Below, in pieces: positions 1 through 8,019 of a stretch of 64,000 nt of DNA. The notes beneath the pieces are model-generated. The model searched no databases. It was not told where the DNA came from and saw only the letters and a list, made by a program, of their open reading frames with translations. Each line of letters starts with the position of its first letter. Position 1 is the stretch's first letter. The stretch spans positions 551,265-615,264 of the forward strand of contig NZ_FNHP01000002.1 in NCBI RefSeq assembly GCF_900103645.1, in the 5' to 3' direction. This stretch comes from Oryzisolibacter propanilivorax. GTDB taxonomy: Bacteria > Pseudomonadota > Gammaproteobacteria > Burkholderiales > Burkholderiaceae_C. The position numbers and the translations under genes were made by a program.

Positions 1-49
1 GCACAGGCGCGGCGGCAAGCGAAAAGGCCAGGCGCGGATTGTGTGCCCG

Positions 50-229
50 TCAGCCGGCCGGCGGCGCGGCCGCGGCCGGCTTGGGCACGGGCGGCGCGGT
101 GGGATGCAGCGGCTTGTCGCCCGGGCGCGGGTCGCAGCCCGCCAGCAGCAGGGCGGCCGCGGCCAGCAGCGCCAGGGCCGCGCTGCGGCGGGCGCGCGGA
201 CGGGGAGAGGGCAGGCGGTGCAGGGTCAT
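50..229 (-). CDS. small lipoprotein, LptM-like
   Basis: A 59-residue protein with an arginine-rich n-region, an alanine/leucine hydrophobic stretch and a lipobox LLAGC, followed by a short tail rich in proline and alanine. This marks it as an exported lipid-anchored protein. Small lipoproteins of this size (LptM/YifL type) commonly sit upstream of lysA in proteobacteria, and whatever follows on this strand lies to the left of the window. The tail lacks the usual CGxKGPLY motif, so the LptM assignment is only an inference. Two upstream ATGs (259 and 370) would lengthen the n-region. The 229 start gives the most normal signal peptide. Confidence 0.6.
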   Translation of the reverse strand: MTLHRLPSPRPRARRSAALALLAAAALLLAGCDPRPGDKPLHPTAPPVPKPAAAAPPAG

Positions 230-356
230 GGTGCAGCAGCGCAAAAGGGCTTGGCGCATGGTAGGCACGCGCGGTCCGGGCGCTGGGTAGGATGGCGCCG
301 ACAGCGCGGGCGTCGCTCGCGCGCCTGCCTTTTTCCCCTGATCGCTTTCTTCCCGC

Positions 357-1739
357 ATGGCCAAGGACAAGACTCTCTACACCTGCACCGACTGCGCCGC
401 CACCAGCCCGCGCTGGCTTGGCAAGTGCCCCGGCTGCGGCGCCTGGAACACGCTGATCGAGACCGTCGCCGAGGCGCCCGGCGCCGGCAAGAACCGCCTG
501 AGCGCGCCGCAGTACGCCGGCTTGGCGCAGGCCCAGGCGGTGGCGCCGCTGTCGGCCATCGAGGCCACCGAGGTGGTGCGCAGCGCCAGCGGCATCGAGG
601 AGCTGGACCGGGTGCTGGGCGGCGGCATTGTCGAGGGCGGCGTGGTGCTGATCGGCGGCGACCCGGGCATCGGCAAGTCTACGCTGCTCTTGCAGGCCAT
701 GGACGCGCTGCAGCGCGCCGGCCTGCCGACGCTGTACGTGACGGGCGAGGAAAGCGGCGCGCAGGTGGCGCTGCGCTCGCGCCGCCTGGGACTGGAGGGC
801 AGCCAGGTGAACGTGTTGGCCGAGATCGGGCTGGAAAAGATCCTGGCCACGGTGCAGGCCACCCAGCCGGCGGTGTGCGTGATCGACTCGATCCAGACCA
901 TGTACTCCGACCAGCTGACCAGCGCACCCGGTTCGGTGGCGCAGGTGCGCGAGTGCGCCGCGCACCTGACGCGCCTGGCCAAGGCCACCGGCATCGCGGT
1001 GATCCTGGTCGGCCACGTGACCAAGGAGGGCGCGCTGGCCGGCCCGCGCGTGCTCGAGCACATGGTGGACACGGTGCTGTACTTCGAGGGCGACACGCAT
1101 TCCAGCTACCGCCTGGTGCGCGCGATCAAGAACCGCTTCGGCGCCGTGAACGAGATCGGCGTCTTCGCCATGACCGAGCGCGGGCTGCGCGGCGTGTCCA
1201 ACCCCAGCGCCATCTTCCTGTCCCAGCACGCCGAGCCGGTGCCGGGCTCGTGCGTGCTGGTCACGCTGGAGGGCACGCGCCCGATGCTGGTGGAGATCCA
1301 GGCGCTGGTGGACAGCGGCGGGCCCAGCCCGCGCCGGCTGTCGGTGGGCCTGGAGCGCGACCGCCTGGCGATGCTGCTGGCGGTGCTGCACCGCCACGCC
1401 GGCATCGCCTCGTCCGACCAGGACGTGTTCGTCAACGCCGTGGGCGGCGTGCGCATCAGCGAGCCGGCGGCCGACCTGGCGGTGCTGCTGGCCATCACCT
1501 CGTCGTTGCGCGCGCGCGCCCTGCCCAAGGGCTTCATCGCCTTCGGCGAGGTTGGCCTGGCCGGCGAGGTGCGCCCTGCGCCGCGCGGACAGGAGCGGCT
1601 GAAGGAGGCCGCGAAACTCGGCTTCACCGTGGCCGTGGTGCCCAAGGCCAACGCCCCGAAAAAAGCCATTGCCGGCCTGACCATCCACGCCGTGGAGCGT
1701 GTCGAGGAGGCGATGCAGGTGGTGCGCGGGCTGGACTGA
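357..1739 (+). CDS. radA: DNA repair protein RadA
   Basis: A 460-residue RadA/Sms, a RecA-like ATPase that promotes branch migration of recombination intermediates during DNA repair. The protein opens with a four-cysteine zinc finger (C10, C13, C24, C27). It continues with a RecA core carrying Walker A GGDPGIGKST (K107) and the RadA-specific KNRFG motif (258-262), and ends in a Lon-protease-like domain. Length and domain order are standard for the family. No clear Shine-Dalgarno precedes the ATG. A TAGGAT hexamer at 288-293 is a plausible -10 box, giving a leader of about 57 nt. The small lipoprotein gene is divergent. Confidence 0.97.
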   Translation: MAKDKTLYTCTDCAATSPRWLGKCPGCGAWNTLIETVAEAPGAGKNRLSAPQYAGLAQAQAVAPLSAIEATEVVRSASGIEELDRVLGGGIVEGGVVLIGGDPGIGKSTLLLQAMDALQRAGLPTLYVTGEESGAQVALRSRRLGLEGSQVNVLAEIGLEKILATVQATQPAVCVIDSIQTMYSDQLTSAPGSVAQVRECAAHLTRLAKATGIAVILVGHVTKEGALAGPRVLEHMVDTVLYFEGDTHSSYRLVRAIKNRFGAVNEIGVFAMTERGLRGVSNPSAIFLSQHAEPVPGSCVLVTLEGTRPMLVEIQALVDSGGPSPRRLSVGLERDRLAMLLAVLHRHAGIASSDQDVFVNAVGGVRISEPAADLAVLLAITSSLRARALPKGFIAFGEVGLAGEVRPAPRGQERLKEAAKLGFTVAVVPKANAPKKAIAGLTIHAVERVEEAMQVVRGLD

Positions 1740-1806
1740 CGGCCGCCCGCGCCTACGCAGCAGCCACAACCGGCGCCGTCGCGCCGGCGCGGACAATGCC
1801 CCCACC

Positions 1807-2211
1807 ATGAACCTGCGCAAGATCGTCCCCCCCATCCTGGTGCTGTTGCTGCTGGTCGCCGGCTGGCGCTCGGCCGGCATGCAGGGCCTGCTGGTCGCCG
1901 TCGGCGGCGTGCTGATGTGGGGGCTGCTGCACTTCACCCGGCTGATGAACGTGATGCACAAGGCCGCCAAGCGGCCCATCGGGCATGTGGCCAGCGCCGT
2001 GATGCTCAACGCCAAGCTCAAGCCGGGGGTCAACCTGATGCACGTGGTGGCCATGACACGCGCGCTCGGCCAGCTGCTGTCGGCGCCGGGCGAGGACCCG
2101 GAGGTCTACCGCTGGACGGACGCCGGCGGCTCGCACGTCACCTGCGAGTTCCGCCAGGGGCGGCTGGCGCAGTGGCGGCTGGAACGGCCAGGGGCCGCGG
2201 GCGAACCGTAA
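1807..2211 (+). CDS. conserved hypothetical membrane protein
   Basis: A 134-residue protein not assigned to a named family. Two hydrophobic segments at about residues 7-22 and 26-42 suggest an N-terminal membrane hairpin. A soluble basic region and a short beta-rich C-terminus follow. It lies between radA and ilvE on the same strand, and nothing in the sequence points to a reaction. The ATG at 1807 was chosen because a GACAAT hexamer (1792-1797) ends nine bases before it and there is no Shine-Dalgarno, so the message may be nearly leaderless. An upstream in-frame start at 1699 would overlap radA and looks spurious. Confidence 0.7.
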   Translation: MNLRKIVPPILVLLLLVAGWRSAGMQGLLVAVGGVLMWGLLHFTRLMNVMHKAAKRPIGHVASAVMLNAKLKPGVNLMHVVAMTRALGQLLSAPGEDPEVYRWTDAGGSHVTCEFRQGRLAQWRLERPGAAGEP

Positions 2212-2271
2212 AATCGCGGGTTTCGTGGCGTTTGGCCGCGTTTGTCTGTTCCGAGAGTCAAAGGATTCCCC

Positions 2272-3210
2272 ATGAGCCCCGTTGTTGCTCCGCTGTCCGA
2301 CCGTGACGGCAAGATCTGGATGGATGGCCAGATGGTGGACTGGCGCGACGCCAAGATCCACGTGCTGACCCACACGCTGCACTACGGCTGCGGCGCCTTC
2401 GAGGGCGTGCGGGCCTACGACACCGCGGCCGGCACGGCCATCTTCCGCCTGCAGGAGCACACCGACCGGCTGTTCAACAGCGCCAAGATCCTGCGCATGC
2501 AGATGCCGTTCTGCAAGGACGAGGTGAACGAGGCGCAGCGCGCCGTGGTGCGCGAGAACGGCCTCAAATCCTGCTACCTGCGCCCGCTGGTGTGGATCGG
2601 CTCGGAAAAGCTCGGCGTGTCCCCGAAGGGCAACCGCATCCACGTGATGGTCGCGGCCTGGGCTTGGGGCGCCTACCTGGGCGAGGAAGGCCTGCAGCGC
2701 GGCATCCGCGTCAAGACCAGCAGCTACACGCGCCACCACGTCAACATCACCATGACGCAGGCCAAGGCGGTGAGCAACTACAGCAACTCCATCCTGGCCA
2801 ACATGGAGGCCACCGAGGACGGCTACGACGAGGCGCTGCTGCTGGATGCCTCGGGCTTCGTTTCCGAAGGCGCGGGCGAGAACATCTTCGTCGTCAAGGA
2901 CGGGCGCATCTACACCCCCGACCTGTCGGCCGGCGCGCTCAACGGCATCACGCGCAACACGGTGTTCCACATCGCCGCTGACCTGGGCCTGGAGATCGTG
3001 CAAAAGCGCATCACGCGCGACGAGATCTACATCGCCGACGAAGCCTTCTTCACCGGCACCGCGGCCGAAGTCACGCCGATCCGCGAACTCGACCGGGTAC
3101 AGATCGGCGAAGGCCGGCGCGGCCCGATCACCGAGAAGATCCAGAACGCCTTCTTCGACATCGTGAACGGGCGCAACCCGAAGTACGCCCACTGGCTGAC
3201 CCAGGTCTGA
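2272..3210 (+). CDS. ilvE: branched-chain amino acid aminotransferase
   Basis: A 312-residue class IV PLP-dependent aminotransferase. It catalyses the last step of leucine, isoleucine and valine synthesis (and the first of their breakdown), exchanging the amino group with glutamate in the cytoplasm. The PLP-binding lysine is K165 in TQAKAVSNY. The N-terminal HTLHYGCGAFEGVRAY and the later GENIFVVKDG and FFTGTAAEVTPI motifs are typical of IlvE rather than D-amino-acid transaminase. The ATG at 2272 follows an AAAGGA Shine-Dalgarno. An in-frame GTG at 2242 is unlikely. A small zinc-finger gene follows 20 bp downstream in the same orientation. Confidence 0.96.
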   Translation: MSPVVAPLSDRDGKIWMDGQMVDWRDAKIHVLTHTLHYGCGAFEGVRAYDTAAGTAIFRLQEHTDRLFNSAKILRMQMPFCKDEVNEAQRAVVRENGLKSCYLRPLVWIGSEKLGVSPKGNRIHVMVAAWAWGAYLGEEGLQRGIRVKTSSYTRHHVNITMTQAKAVSNYSNSILANMEATEDGYDEALLLDASGFVSEGAGENIFVVKDGRIYTPDLSAGALNGITRNTVFHIAADLGLEIVQKRITRDEIYIADEAFFTGTAAEVTPIRELDRVQIGEGRRGPITEKIQNAFFDIVNGRNPKYAHWLTQV

Positions 3211-3230
3211 GCCGGAAGGAAGACAACGCC

Positions 3231-3440
3231 ATGACCCAACAAGCCGTCGTCGAACTGCTGGCCCGCGACCTGAACCGCCAGGGCGGGGTGTACTGCCCGA
3301 ACCCGAAGGCGGGCATGCCGCTGTGGAGCGCGCACCCGCGCATCTTCCTGGACATGGCGCACACCGGCGAGGCCAAGTGCCCGTACTGCGGCACGGTCTA
3401 TCGCCTGAAGGCGGGCGAGACCGTCCATGCGGGGCACTGA
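3231..3440 (+). CDS. zf-CHCC zinc-finger protein
   Basis: A 69-residue protein of the zf-CHCC family. The conserved C-terminal part has WSAHPRIFLDM followed by KCPYCGTVYRL, which with upstream Cys/His residues forms a zinc-binding site related to that of mitochondrial complex I subunit NDUFS6. The bacterial role is not established. The gene sits 20 bp after ilvE with a purine-rich Shine-Dalgarno (GGAAGGAAG), so it is probably cotranscribed. The short length is normal for the family. Confidence 0.85.
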   Translation: MTQQAVVELLARDLNRQGGVYCPNPKAGMPLWSAHPRIFLDMAHTGEAKCPYCGTVYRLKAGETVHAGH

Positions 3441-3461
3441 CCCGGGCTGGTCCGCGCGCGC

Positions 3462-5945
3462 ATGTCGTCGCCAGCGCTGCTGAACCCGGCAGTGCGTCAC
3501 TCGCCACTGCCCGCGCCCCAGGGCGGCGCCTGGGCCGGGGCCACCGATGCCGCCGTCGGCCTGCTGCTGGCCGGCTCGCTGCTGCTGCCCTCGGGCTACT
3601 CCTGGGGCGCGGCGCTGCTGGTGCTGCTGGGCCTGCTGCGCCTGCCCGGCTGGTGGCGCGCAGGCCCGCCACTGCCCGCGCCGCTGCGCTGGTGGGCGGC
3701 GGCGGTGCTGCTGATGGCCCTGGGCTGGAGCATCCACCTGTTCGACCACGGCCAGCTGCAGTGGAAGACCTTGGGGCTGGACCGCGTCGTCAAATACCTG
3801 CTGGTGCTGGCCGCCGTGCTGGCGCTGGCGCTGCAGCCGCCGCGCTGGCGGGCCGTGGCCTGGGGCAGCGCGCTGGGCGGCGTGGGCGCCGGCGCCATCG
3901 CCGTGTGGCAGGTGGGCCTGCAGCAGCTCGAGCGCGCCGAGGGCCACACCAACGCCATCCAGTTCGGCAACCTGGCGCTGCTGCTGGGGCTGTGGTGCGT
4001 GGCGCTGGGGCTGGCCCTGTGGCGCCAGCGGCGCCTGGCGCTGCCCTGCGCGCTGGGCGCGGCGGGTGGCCTGCTGGCCAGCCTGCTGTCGGGCAGCCGG
4101 GGTGGCTGGATGGCGCTGCCGGTGCTGCTGGCGCTGACGCTGTGGTTCCTGCACCCCGGGCGCGGCAAGGCACCGGCATGGCGCCTGGGACTGCAGGCGC
4201 TGTGCGCGGTGGCGCTGCTGGGCGCCGCGCTGCTGGCCGTGCCCAGCGTGCGCGACCGCGTGCAATTGGGCGTGTACGAATGGGAGCATGCCGACGCGCA
4301 GGTGCTGAACACCGCGGTGGGGCTGCGCCGCGCGCTCTGGGTGTATGCCTGGGAGGAGGGGCAGACCGCTCCGCTGCTGGGTGTCGGGCAGCAGGCCTTC
4401 ACCGAGCGCATGCCTGCCGCCGTCGCTGCCGCCCGGCTGCCCTCGCATGCCCTGCTGCTGAACCACGCGCACAACGAATGGCTGGACATGTTCGCCAAGC
4501 GTGGCCTGCTGGGCTGCCTGTGCCTGCTGGCGTTCTTCGCGGTGCCGGGTTACGGGTTCTGGCGCCTGCTGCGCCAGGCCGACCGGCAGATACGCGCGGC
4601 AGGTGCCGATGCTGCGGCCTGGGCACAGTCGCGCCTGGCGGCAGTGTGCGGCCTGGTGACGGTGCTGGGCTTCCTGGGCTTCGGCCTGACCCAGGTCATG
4701 TTCGCGCACAACAACGCCAACATCCTGTACCTGCTGGGGGTGACGCTGTGGCTGGCGCTGTCGGTGCACAGCCGGCCGGGTGCGCCACAGGTGGCGCTGC
4801 GGCCCGACGGGGCGCGCGCGGCTGATGCGGCGCAGGCGGACCGGCCGCTGCGCGTCATGCATTTCGTCTCCGGCGGGTTCTCCGGCGCCACGCAGGTGGC
4901 CATCGACCTGTGCGCGCCCCATCCGGGCCAGGAAAGCCTGCTGGTGCTGCGCCGCCGCGCCATGGACATCACCGAGCGGCTGCAGCGGCTGCAGGCACAA
5001 GGCATCGCGGTGCGCACGGTGTCGCGCTGGTCGCACTGGGTGACGCAGCGCGAGGTGGCGCGGCTATGCCGGCAGTGGCGACCCGACGTGTTCGTCGCGC
5101 ACGGCTTCAGCGAGCACCTGTGGGGCCGCTACGGCGCACTGCAGGCCGGTGTGCCGCGCCTGCTGCACGTCGAGCACAACACGCGCGAGCGCTACACCGC
5201 GCGGCGCCTGCGCCAGTCGCTGGAACTGGCGGCGCGCACCGAGCGCATCGTCGGCGTGTCGCAGGCGGTGTGCGACGCGCTGGTGGCGCGCGGGCATCCT
5301 GCGGACAAATGCGTCGCCATCCTGAACGGCATTGACCTGCAGCGCTGGCAGGGCGGTCTGCCCTGGCACGAGCGCGAGGACGCCATCGTCATGTCCGCGC
5401 GCTTCGCCCAGCAAAAGGACCATTTCACGCTGATCCGCGCTGCCGCCGTGCTGCGCGACACGCACGGGCTGCGGCCCACCGTGTACCTGGCCGGCGAGGG
5501 CAAGTCCAGCTGGCGCCGGCGCGCGCAGGTGCTGGCGCAGGAGCTGGGGCTGCAGGAGCAGGTGCGCTTCCTGGGCCATGTGTCCGACCTGCCGGCGCTG
5601 TGCGGGCGGGTGAAGCTGGCGGTGCTGTCCACGCACTACGAGGGCCTGGGGCTGGGGCTGATCGAGGCCATGGCCTGCGGCTGCTGCGGCATCGGCACCG
5701 ACGTGGAAGGCGTGCGCGAGATCCTGACCGATGGCGACACCGGCTACCTGGTGCCGCACCAGGACGCGGCCGCGCTGGCGGCGCGGCTGGCGCAGCTGCT
5801 GCAGCACCCGGAGCAGGCGCAGGCCGTGGCCGCGCGCGGCCAGGCGCACGTGCGCGCCACCTTCGACCGGCGGCGCATGACGCAGCAGTACCTGGACCTG
5901 CTGCGCGCGCCACCGATCCCATCCCCACCGTCCGCAATGCCATGA
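3462..5945 (+). CDS. O-antigen ligase-like / GT4 glycosyltransferase fusion
   Basis: An 827-residue protein that joins two activities normally on separate genes. Residues 1 to about 435 form a polytopic membrane protein of the WaaL/RfaL O-antigen ligase-polymerase superfamily. It has an arginine-containing periplasmic SGSRGGW motif near residue 210 and the family-typical HAHNEWL histidine near 335-340. After a linker of about 30 residues, residues 460-825 form a GT-B glycosyltransferase of family 4, with an N-terminal VMHFVSGGFSGA and the C-terminal E-x7-E motif EGLGLGLIE. The reading frame crosses the junction without a stop. Likely role is lipopolysaccharide or other surface-glycan assembly at the inner membrane. 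The next gene overlaps by ATGA. An internal ATG at 4857 (M466) could start a separate glycosyltransferase. Confidence 0.85.
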   Translation: MSSPALLNPAVRHSPLPAPQGGAWAGATDAAVGLLLAGSLLLPSGYSWGAALLVLLGLLRLPGWWRAGPPLPAPLRWWAAAVLLMALGWSIHLFDHGQLQWKTLGLDRVVKYLLVLAAVLALALQPPRWRAVAWGSALGGVGAGAIAVWQVGLQQLERAEGHTNAIQFGNLALLLGLWCVALGLALWRQRRLALPCALGAAGGLLASLLSGSRGGWMALPVLLALTLWFLHPGRGKAPAWRLGLQALCAVALLGAALLAVPSVRDRVQLGVYEWEHADAQVLNTAVGLRRALWVYAWEEGQTAPLLGVGQQAFTERMPAAVAAARLPSHALLLNHAHNEWLDMFAKRGLLGCLCLLAFFAVPGYGFWRLLRQADRQIRAAGADAAAWAQSRLAAVCGLVTVLGFLGFGLTQVMFAHNNANILYLLGVTLWLALSVHSRPGAPQVALRPDGARAADAAQADRPLRVMHFVSGGFSGATQVAIDLCAPHPGQESLLVLRRRAMDITERLQRLQAQGIAVRTVSRWSHWVTQREVARLCRQWRPDVFVAHGFSEHLWGRYGALQAGVPRLLHVEHNTRERYTARRLRQSLELAARTERIVGVSQAVCDALVARGHPADKCVAILNGIDLQRWQGGLPWHEREDAIVMSARFAQQKDHFTLIRAAAVLRDTHGLRPTVYLAGEGKSSWRRRAQVLAQELGLQEQVRFLGHVSDLPALCGRVKLAVLSTHYEGLGLGLIEAMACGCCGIGTDVEGVREILTDGDTGYLVPHQDAAALAARLAQLLQHPEQAQAVAARGQAHVRATFDRRRMTQQYLDLLRAPPIPSPPSAMP

Positions 5946-6694
5946 AACGCCGCAAGACCGTCTTCGAGCACTGGTTCTCCTGGAGCCGCCACCAGCGCCG
6001 CCAGGGCGCGGCCGAGGTGACGGCGCAACTGAAGCAGGCCGACCTGCGGGCGCTCAAGCAGCAGACCGTGGCCGGCGAGCAGCCGCAGTACGGCCATGGC
6101 GCCCAGCCCGACCTGCGCGAGCACCTGCAGCGCCTGGAGGGCGAGTTCGCCGGCCAGTCGCGGCTGCTGCTGCACCACGCCACGCTGATCGTGCTGATCC
6201 GCCGCGAGGCGCAGATCGGCCGGCACTACGCGCAGTTCCGCGCGCTGTGGGACGCCGAGCGCGACTTCCTGTGCCGGCACCTGAACCTGCGCTGGCTGGT
6301 GTCGGCCTGCGACACCTTCATCGACCACGACCGCGACCCGGTGCTGCGCGCGCTGATGCTGCAGGCGGTGCTGCTGGTCAACACCGTCAAGCTGTGCGAG
6401 ACCGAGCGCTTCCTGCAGCACCCCGAGGGCGGCGCGCCCGCCGACCGGCCCGAGGCGCTGCAGGCGCTGCAGGGCGGGCGCGTGCCGCTGCTGGACGGCC
6501 TGTCGGCCTTCACCGTCGGCACCGACGACACGCTGCGCAACATGCGCTGGCGGCTGCAGTCGGTGTGCGCGCTGCACCCGCTGGGCGCGCTGGTGCTGGA
6601 GGTGTTCGACCGCCTGACGCGCGAGGACGCGGGCGACAACATTTATCTGCGCTTTCGCCGGCGGCACACGCGCGTGCGCACGCAGTGGTGGTGA
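5942..6694 (+). CDS. hypothetical protein coupled to glycosyltransferase fusion
   Basis: A 250-residue protein that I do not recognise. The start ATG overlaps the stop of the preceding ligase-glycosyltransferase gene (ATGA), so the two are translationally coupled and probably act in the same surface-glycan pathway. The protein has a very basic N-terminus (MKRRKTVFEHWFSW), a predicted mostly helical middle rich in H, R, Q and L, and a basic tail ending RTQWW. No clear membrane segment, signal peptide or nucleotide-binding motif is visible. In-frame upstream starts reach back to 5600 inside the glycosyltransferase gene and are rejected. Confidence 0.75.
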   Translation: MKRRKTVFEHWFSWSRHQRRQGAAEVTAQLKQADLRALKQQTVAGEQPQYGHGAQPDLREHLQRLEGEFAGQSRLLLHHATLIVLIRREAQIGRHYAQFRALWDAERDFLCRHLNLRWLVSACDTFIDHDRDPVLRALMLQAVLLVNTVKLCETERFLQHPEGGAPADRPEALQALQGGRVPLLDGLSAFTVGTDDTLRNMRWRLQSVCALHPLGALVLEVFDRLTREDAGDNIYLRFRRRHTRVRTQWW

Positions 6695-6735
6695 GACGCG
6701 CCGGCGGCTGACGCGGCCGGGCGCGGGGTGCAGGA

Positions 6736-6797
6736 GGTTTTCAGGTCAAATCGCCCTGCAGCCCTTGGTAATCAAGGGCATGCAGCTATCGAAAGCG
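6736..6797 (-). repeat. dispersed TAGCTGC palindrome, copy 1
   Basis: Read on the minus strand this is GATAGCTGCATGCCCTTG, a short loop, CAAGGGCTGCAGGGCGATTT and a CTGAAAA-like end. It fills the start of the 218-bp gap between two convergent genes, so here it could act as a 3-prime hairpin for either transcript. Confidence 0.85.
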
Positions 6798-6836
6798 TAG
6801 TAATTGAGTGCCCGCGCCGCGCCCGCGCAACCGGTC

Positions 6837-6873
6837 GCCCTCGCCCCTTCGGGGAGAGGGAGGGGTGAGGGGC
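6837..6873. repeat. GC-rich intergenic palindrome CCCCTTCGGGG
   Basis: A purine/pyrimidine-skewed block with the hairpin CCCCTTCGGGG, followed by GAGAGGGAGGGGTGAGGGG. Similar CCCTCTCCCC-type intergenic sequences are common in GC-rich proteobacteria. Only one copy is seen in this window. Together with dispersed-repeat copy 1 it fills the gap from 6695 to 6912, where no gene is visible. Confidence 0.5.
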
Positions 6874-6912
6874 TGCCCCGCCGCCTGCCCGGCGACAGGC
6901 TTGCGTGCCCGC

Positions 6913-8001
6913 TCACGCCCCCTGCGCATCGCCCGCCACGCGCCCACAAGCAGCGCGCCATTCGCGCTCCAGCAGCGCCACCAGCTGCGCCGCCGGCAGC
7001 GCCCGCGCCAGCCCCACGCCCTGGCCGGCCCACAGCGACAGGTAGTCCGCCCGGCCCTGCGCCGCCGCCGCGCGCCGCAGCGGCGCCGTCAGCGCGTTCT
7101 GCACCGGGTAGGGCGGCAGCGTGTCCGCGTGCGCGTCCAGCTGCTCCATCATGGCGTTGACGATGCCGCGCGCCGGGCGGCCGGAATAGGCGCGGGTGAT
7201 GCGCGTGTCGCTGCCCTCGGCCCGCGCCATGGCCGCGCGCTGGGCGGCGCCGATGGCCGACTCCGGGCAGGCCAGGAAGGCCGTGCCCAGCTGCGCCGCC
7301 TGCGCGCCCAGCGCCAGCGCGGCGGCGATGCCGCGCCCGTCCATGATGCCGCCGGCGGCGATCACGGGAACGTCCAACGCATCCACGCAGGCCGGCACCA
7401 GCGCCAGGGTGCCGATCTGGCTGCTGCTTCCCAGGTCCAGGAAGCTGCCGCGGTGCCCGCCGCCCTCCATGCCCGAGGCGCAGACCGCGTCGGCTCCGGC
7501 CTCGGCCCAGGCGCGCGCCTCGGCCACGGTGGTGGCGGTGCCGATGACCAGGCTGCCGGCCTCATGCTTCACGCGCTCCACCTGCGCCGCGCTCAGCAGC
7601 CCGAAGGTGAAGCTGGCCACGGCCGGGCGCGCGGCGATCAGCGCCTGCAGCTGCGCGTCGAAATCCTCGCACCATTGCGCGGGCGGCTCGGGCATGGCTA
7701 GGGCCAACTCGGCGTACAGCGGCGCCAGGCGGTCGATGGCGGCGCGCACCGTGGCCGGGTCGGGCGACGGCGTCTGCAGCACGAACAGGTTCATGCCGAA
7801 GGGCCGGCGGGTGGCGGCGCGCACGGCGGCGGCGGCCTCGCGCATGGCCTGCGGCGAGCGCATGCCGCAGCCCAGCATGCCCAGGCCGCCGGCCTCGGAC
7901 ACGGCAGCCGCCAGCTGCGGCGTGTCCGAGCCGGTCATGGGCCCCTGGACGATGGGCAGGTCGAGGGACAGGCGTTGCAGCAGGCGGGGGACAGTGGCCA
8001 T
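6913..8001 (-). CDS. nitronate monooxygenase family protein
   Basis: A 362-residue FMN-dependent TIM-barrel enzyme of the nitronate monooxygenase (2-nitropropane dioxygenase) family, which oxidises alkyl nitronates such as propionate-3-nitronate to the carbonyl compound and nitrite. The N-terminus (LPIVQGPMTG), the central GMEGGGHRGSF motif and the following VPVIAAGGIMDGRG phosphate-binding segment are characteristic. It lies 18 bp downstream of the LysR gene on the same strand and is probably cotranscribed with it. The exact substrate cannot be read from sequence, because the family also contains enzymes of other specificity. Confidence 0.9.
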   Translation of the reverse strand: MATVPRLLQRLSLDLPIVQGPMTGSDTPQLAAAVSEAGGLGMLGCGMRSPQAMREAAAAVRAATRRPFGMNLFVLQTPSPDPATVRAAIDRLAPLYAELALAMPEPPAQWCEDFDAQLQALIAARPAVASFTFGLLSAAQVERVKHEAGSLVIGTATTVAEARAWAEAGADAVCASGMEGGGHRGSFLDLGSSSQIGTLALVPACVDALDVPVIAAGGIMDGRGIAAALALGAQAAQLGTAFLACPESAIGAAQRAAMARAEGSDTRITRAYSGRPARGIVNAMMEQLDAHADTLPPYPVQNALTAPLRRAAAAQGRADYLSLWAGQGVGLARALPAAQLVALLEREWRAACGRVAGDAQGA

Positions 8002-8019
8002 GGCGGGCTCCGGGAGGGT

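Noticed and set aside
4780..4860. Frameshift or missing stop at the ligase-glycosyltransferase junction
   Set aside because: The frame runs through the linker without any broken motif, and both domains stay in one frame. A lost stop cannot be excluded from one sequence, but nothing shows an error.
3027..5036. 669-codon minus-strand frame under the ligase-glycosyltransferase gene
   Set aside because: Low-complexity Q/R/A/P-rich translation typical of third-position GC bias; the plus-strand motifs are clear.
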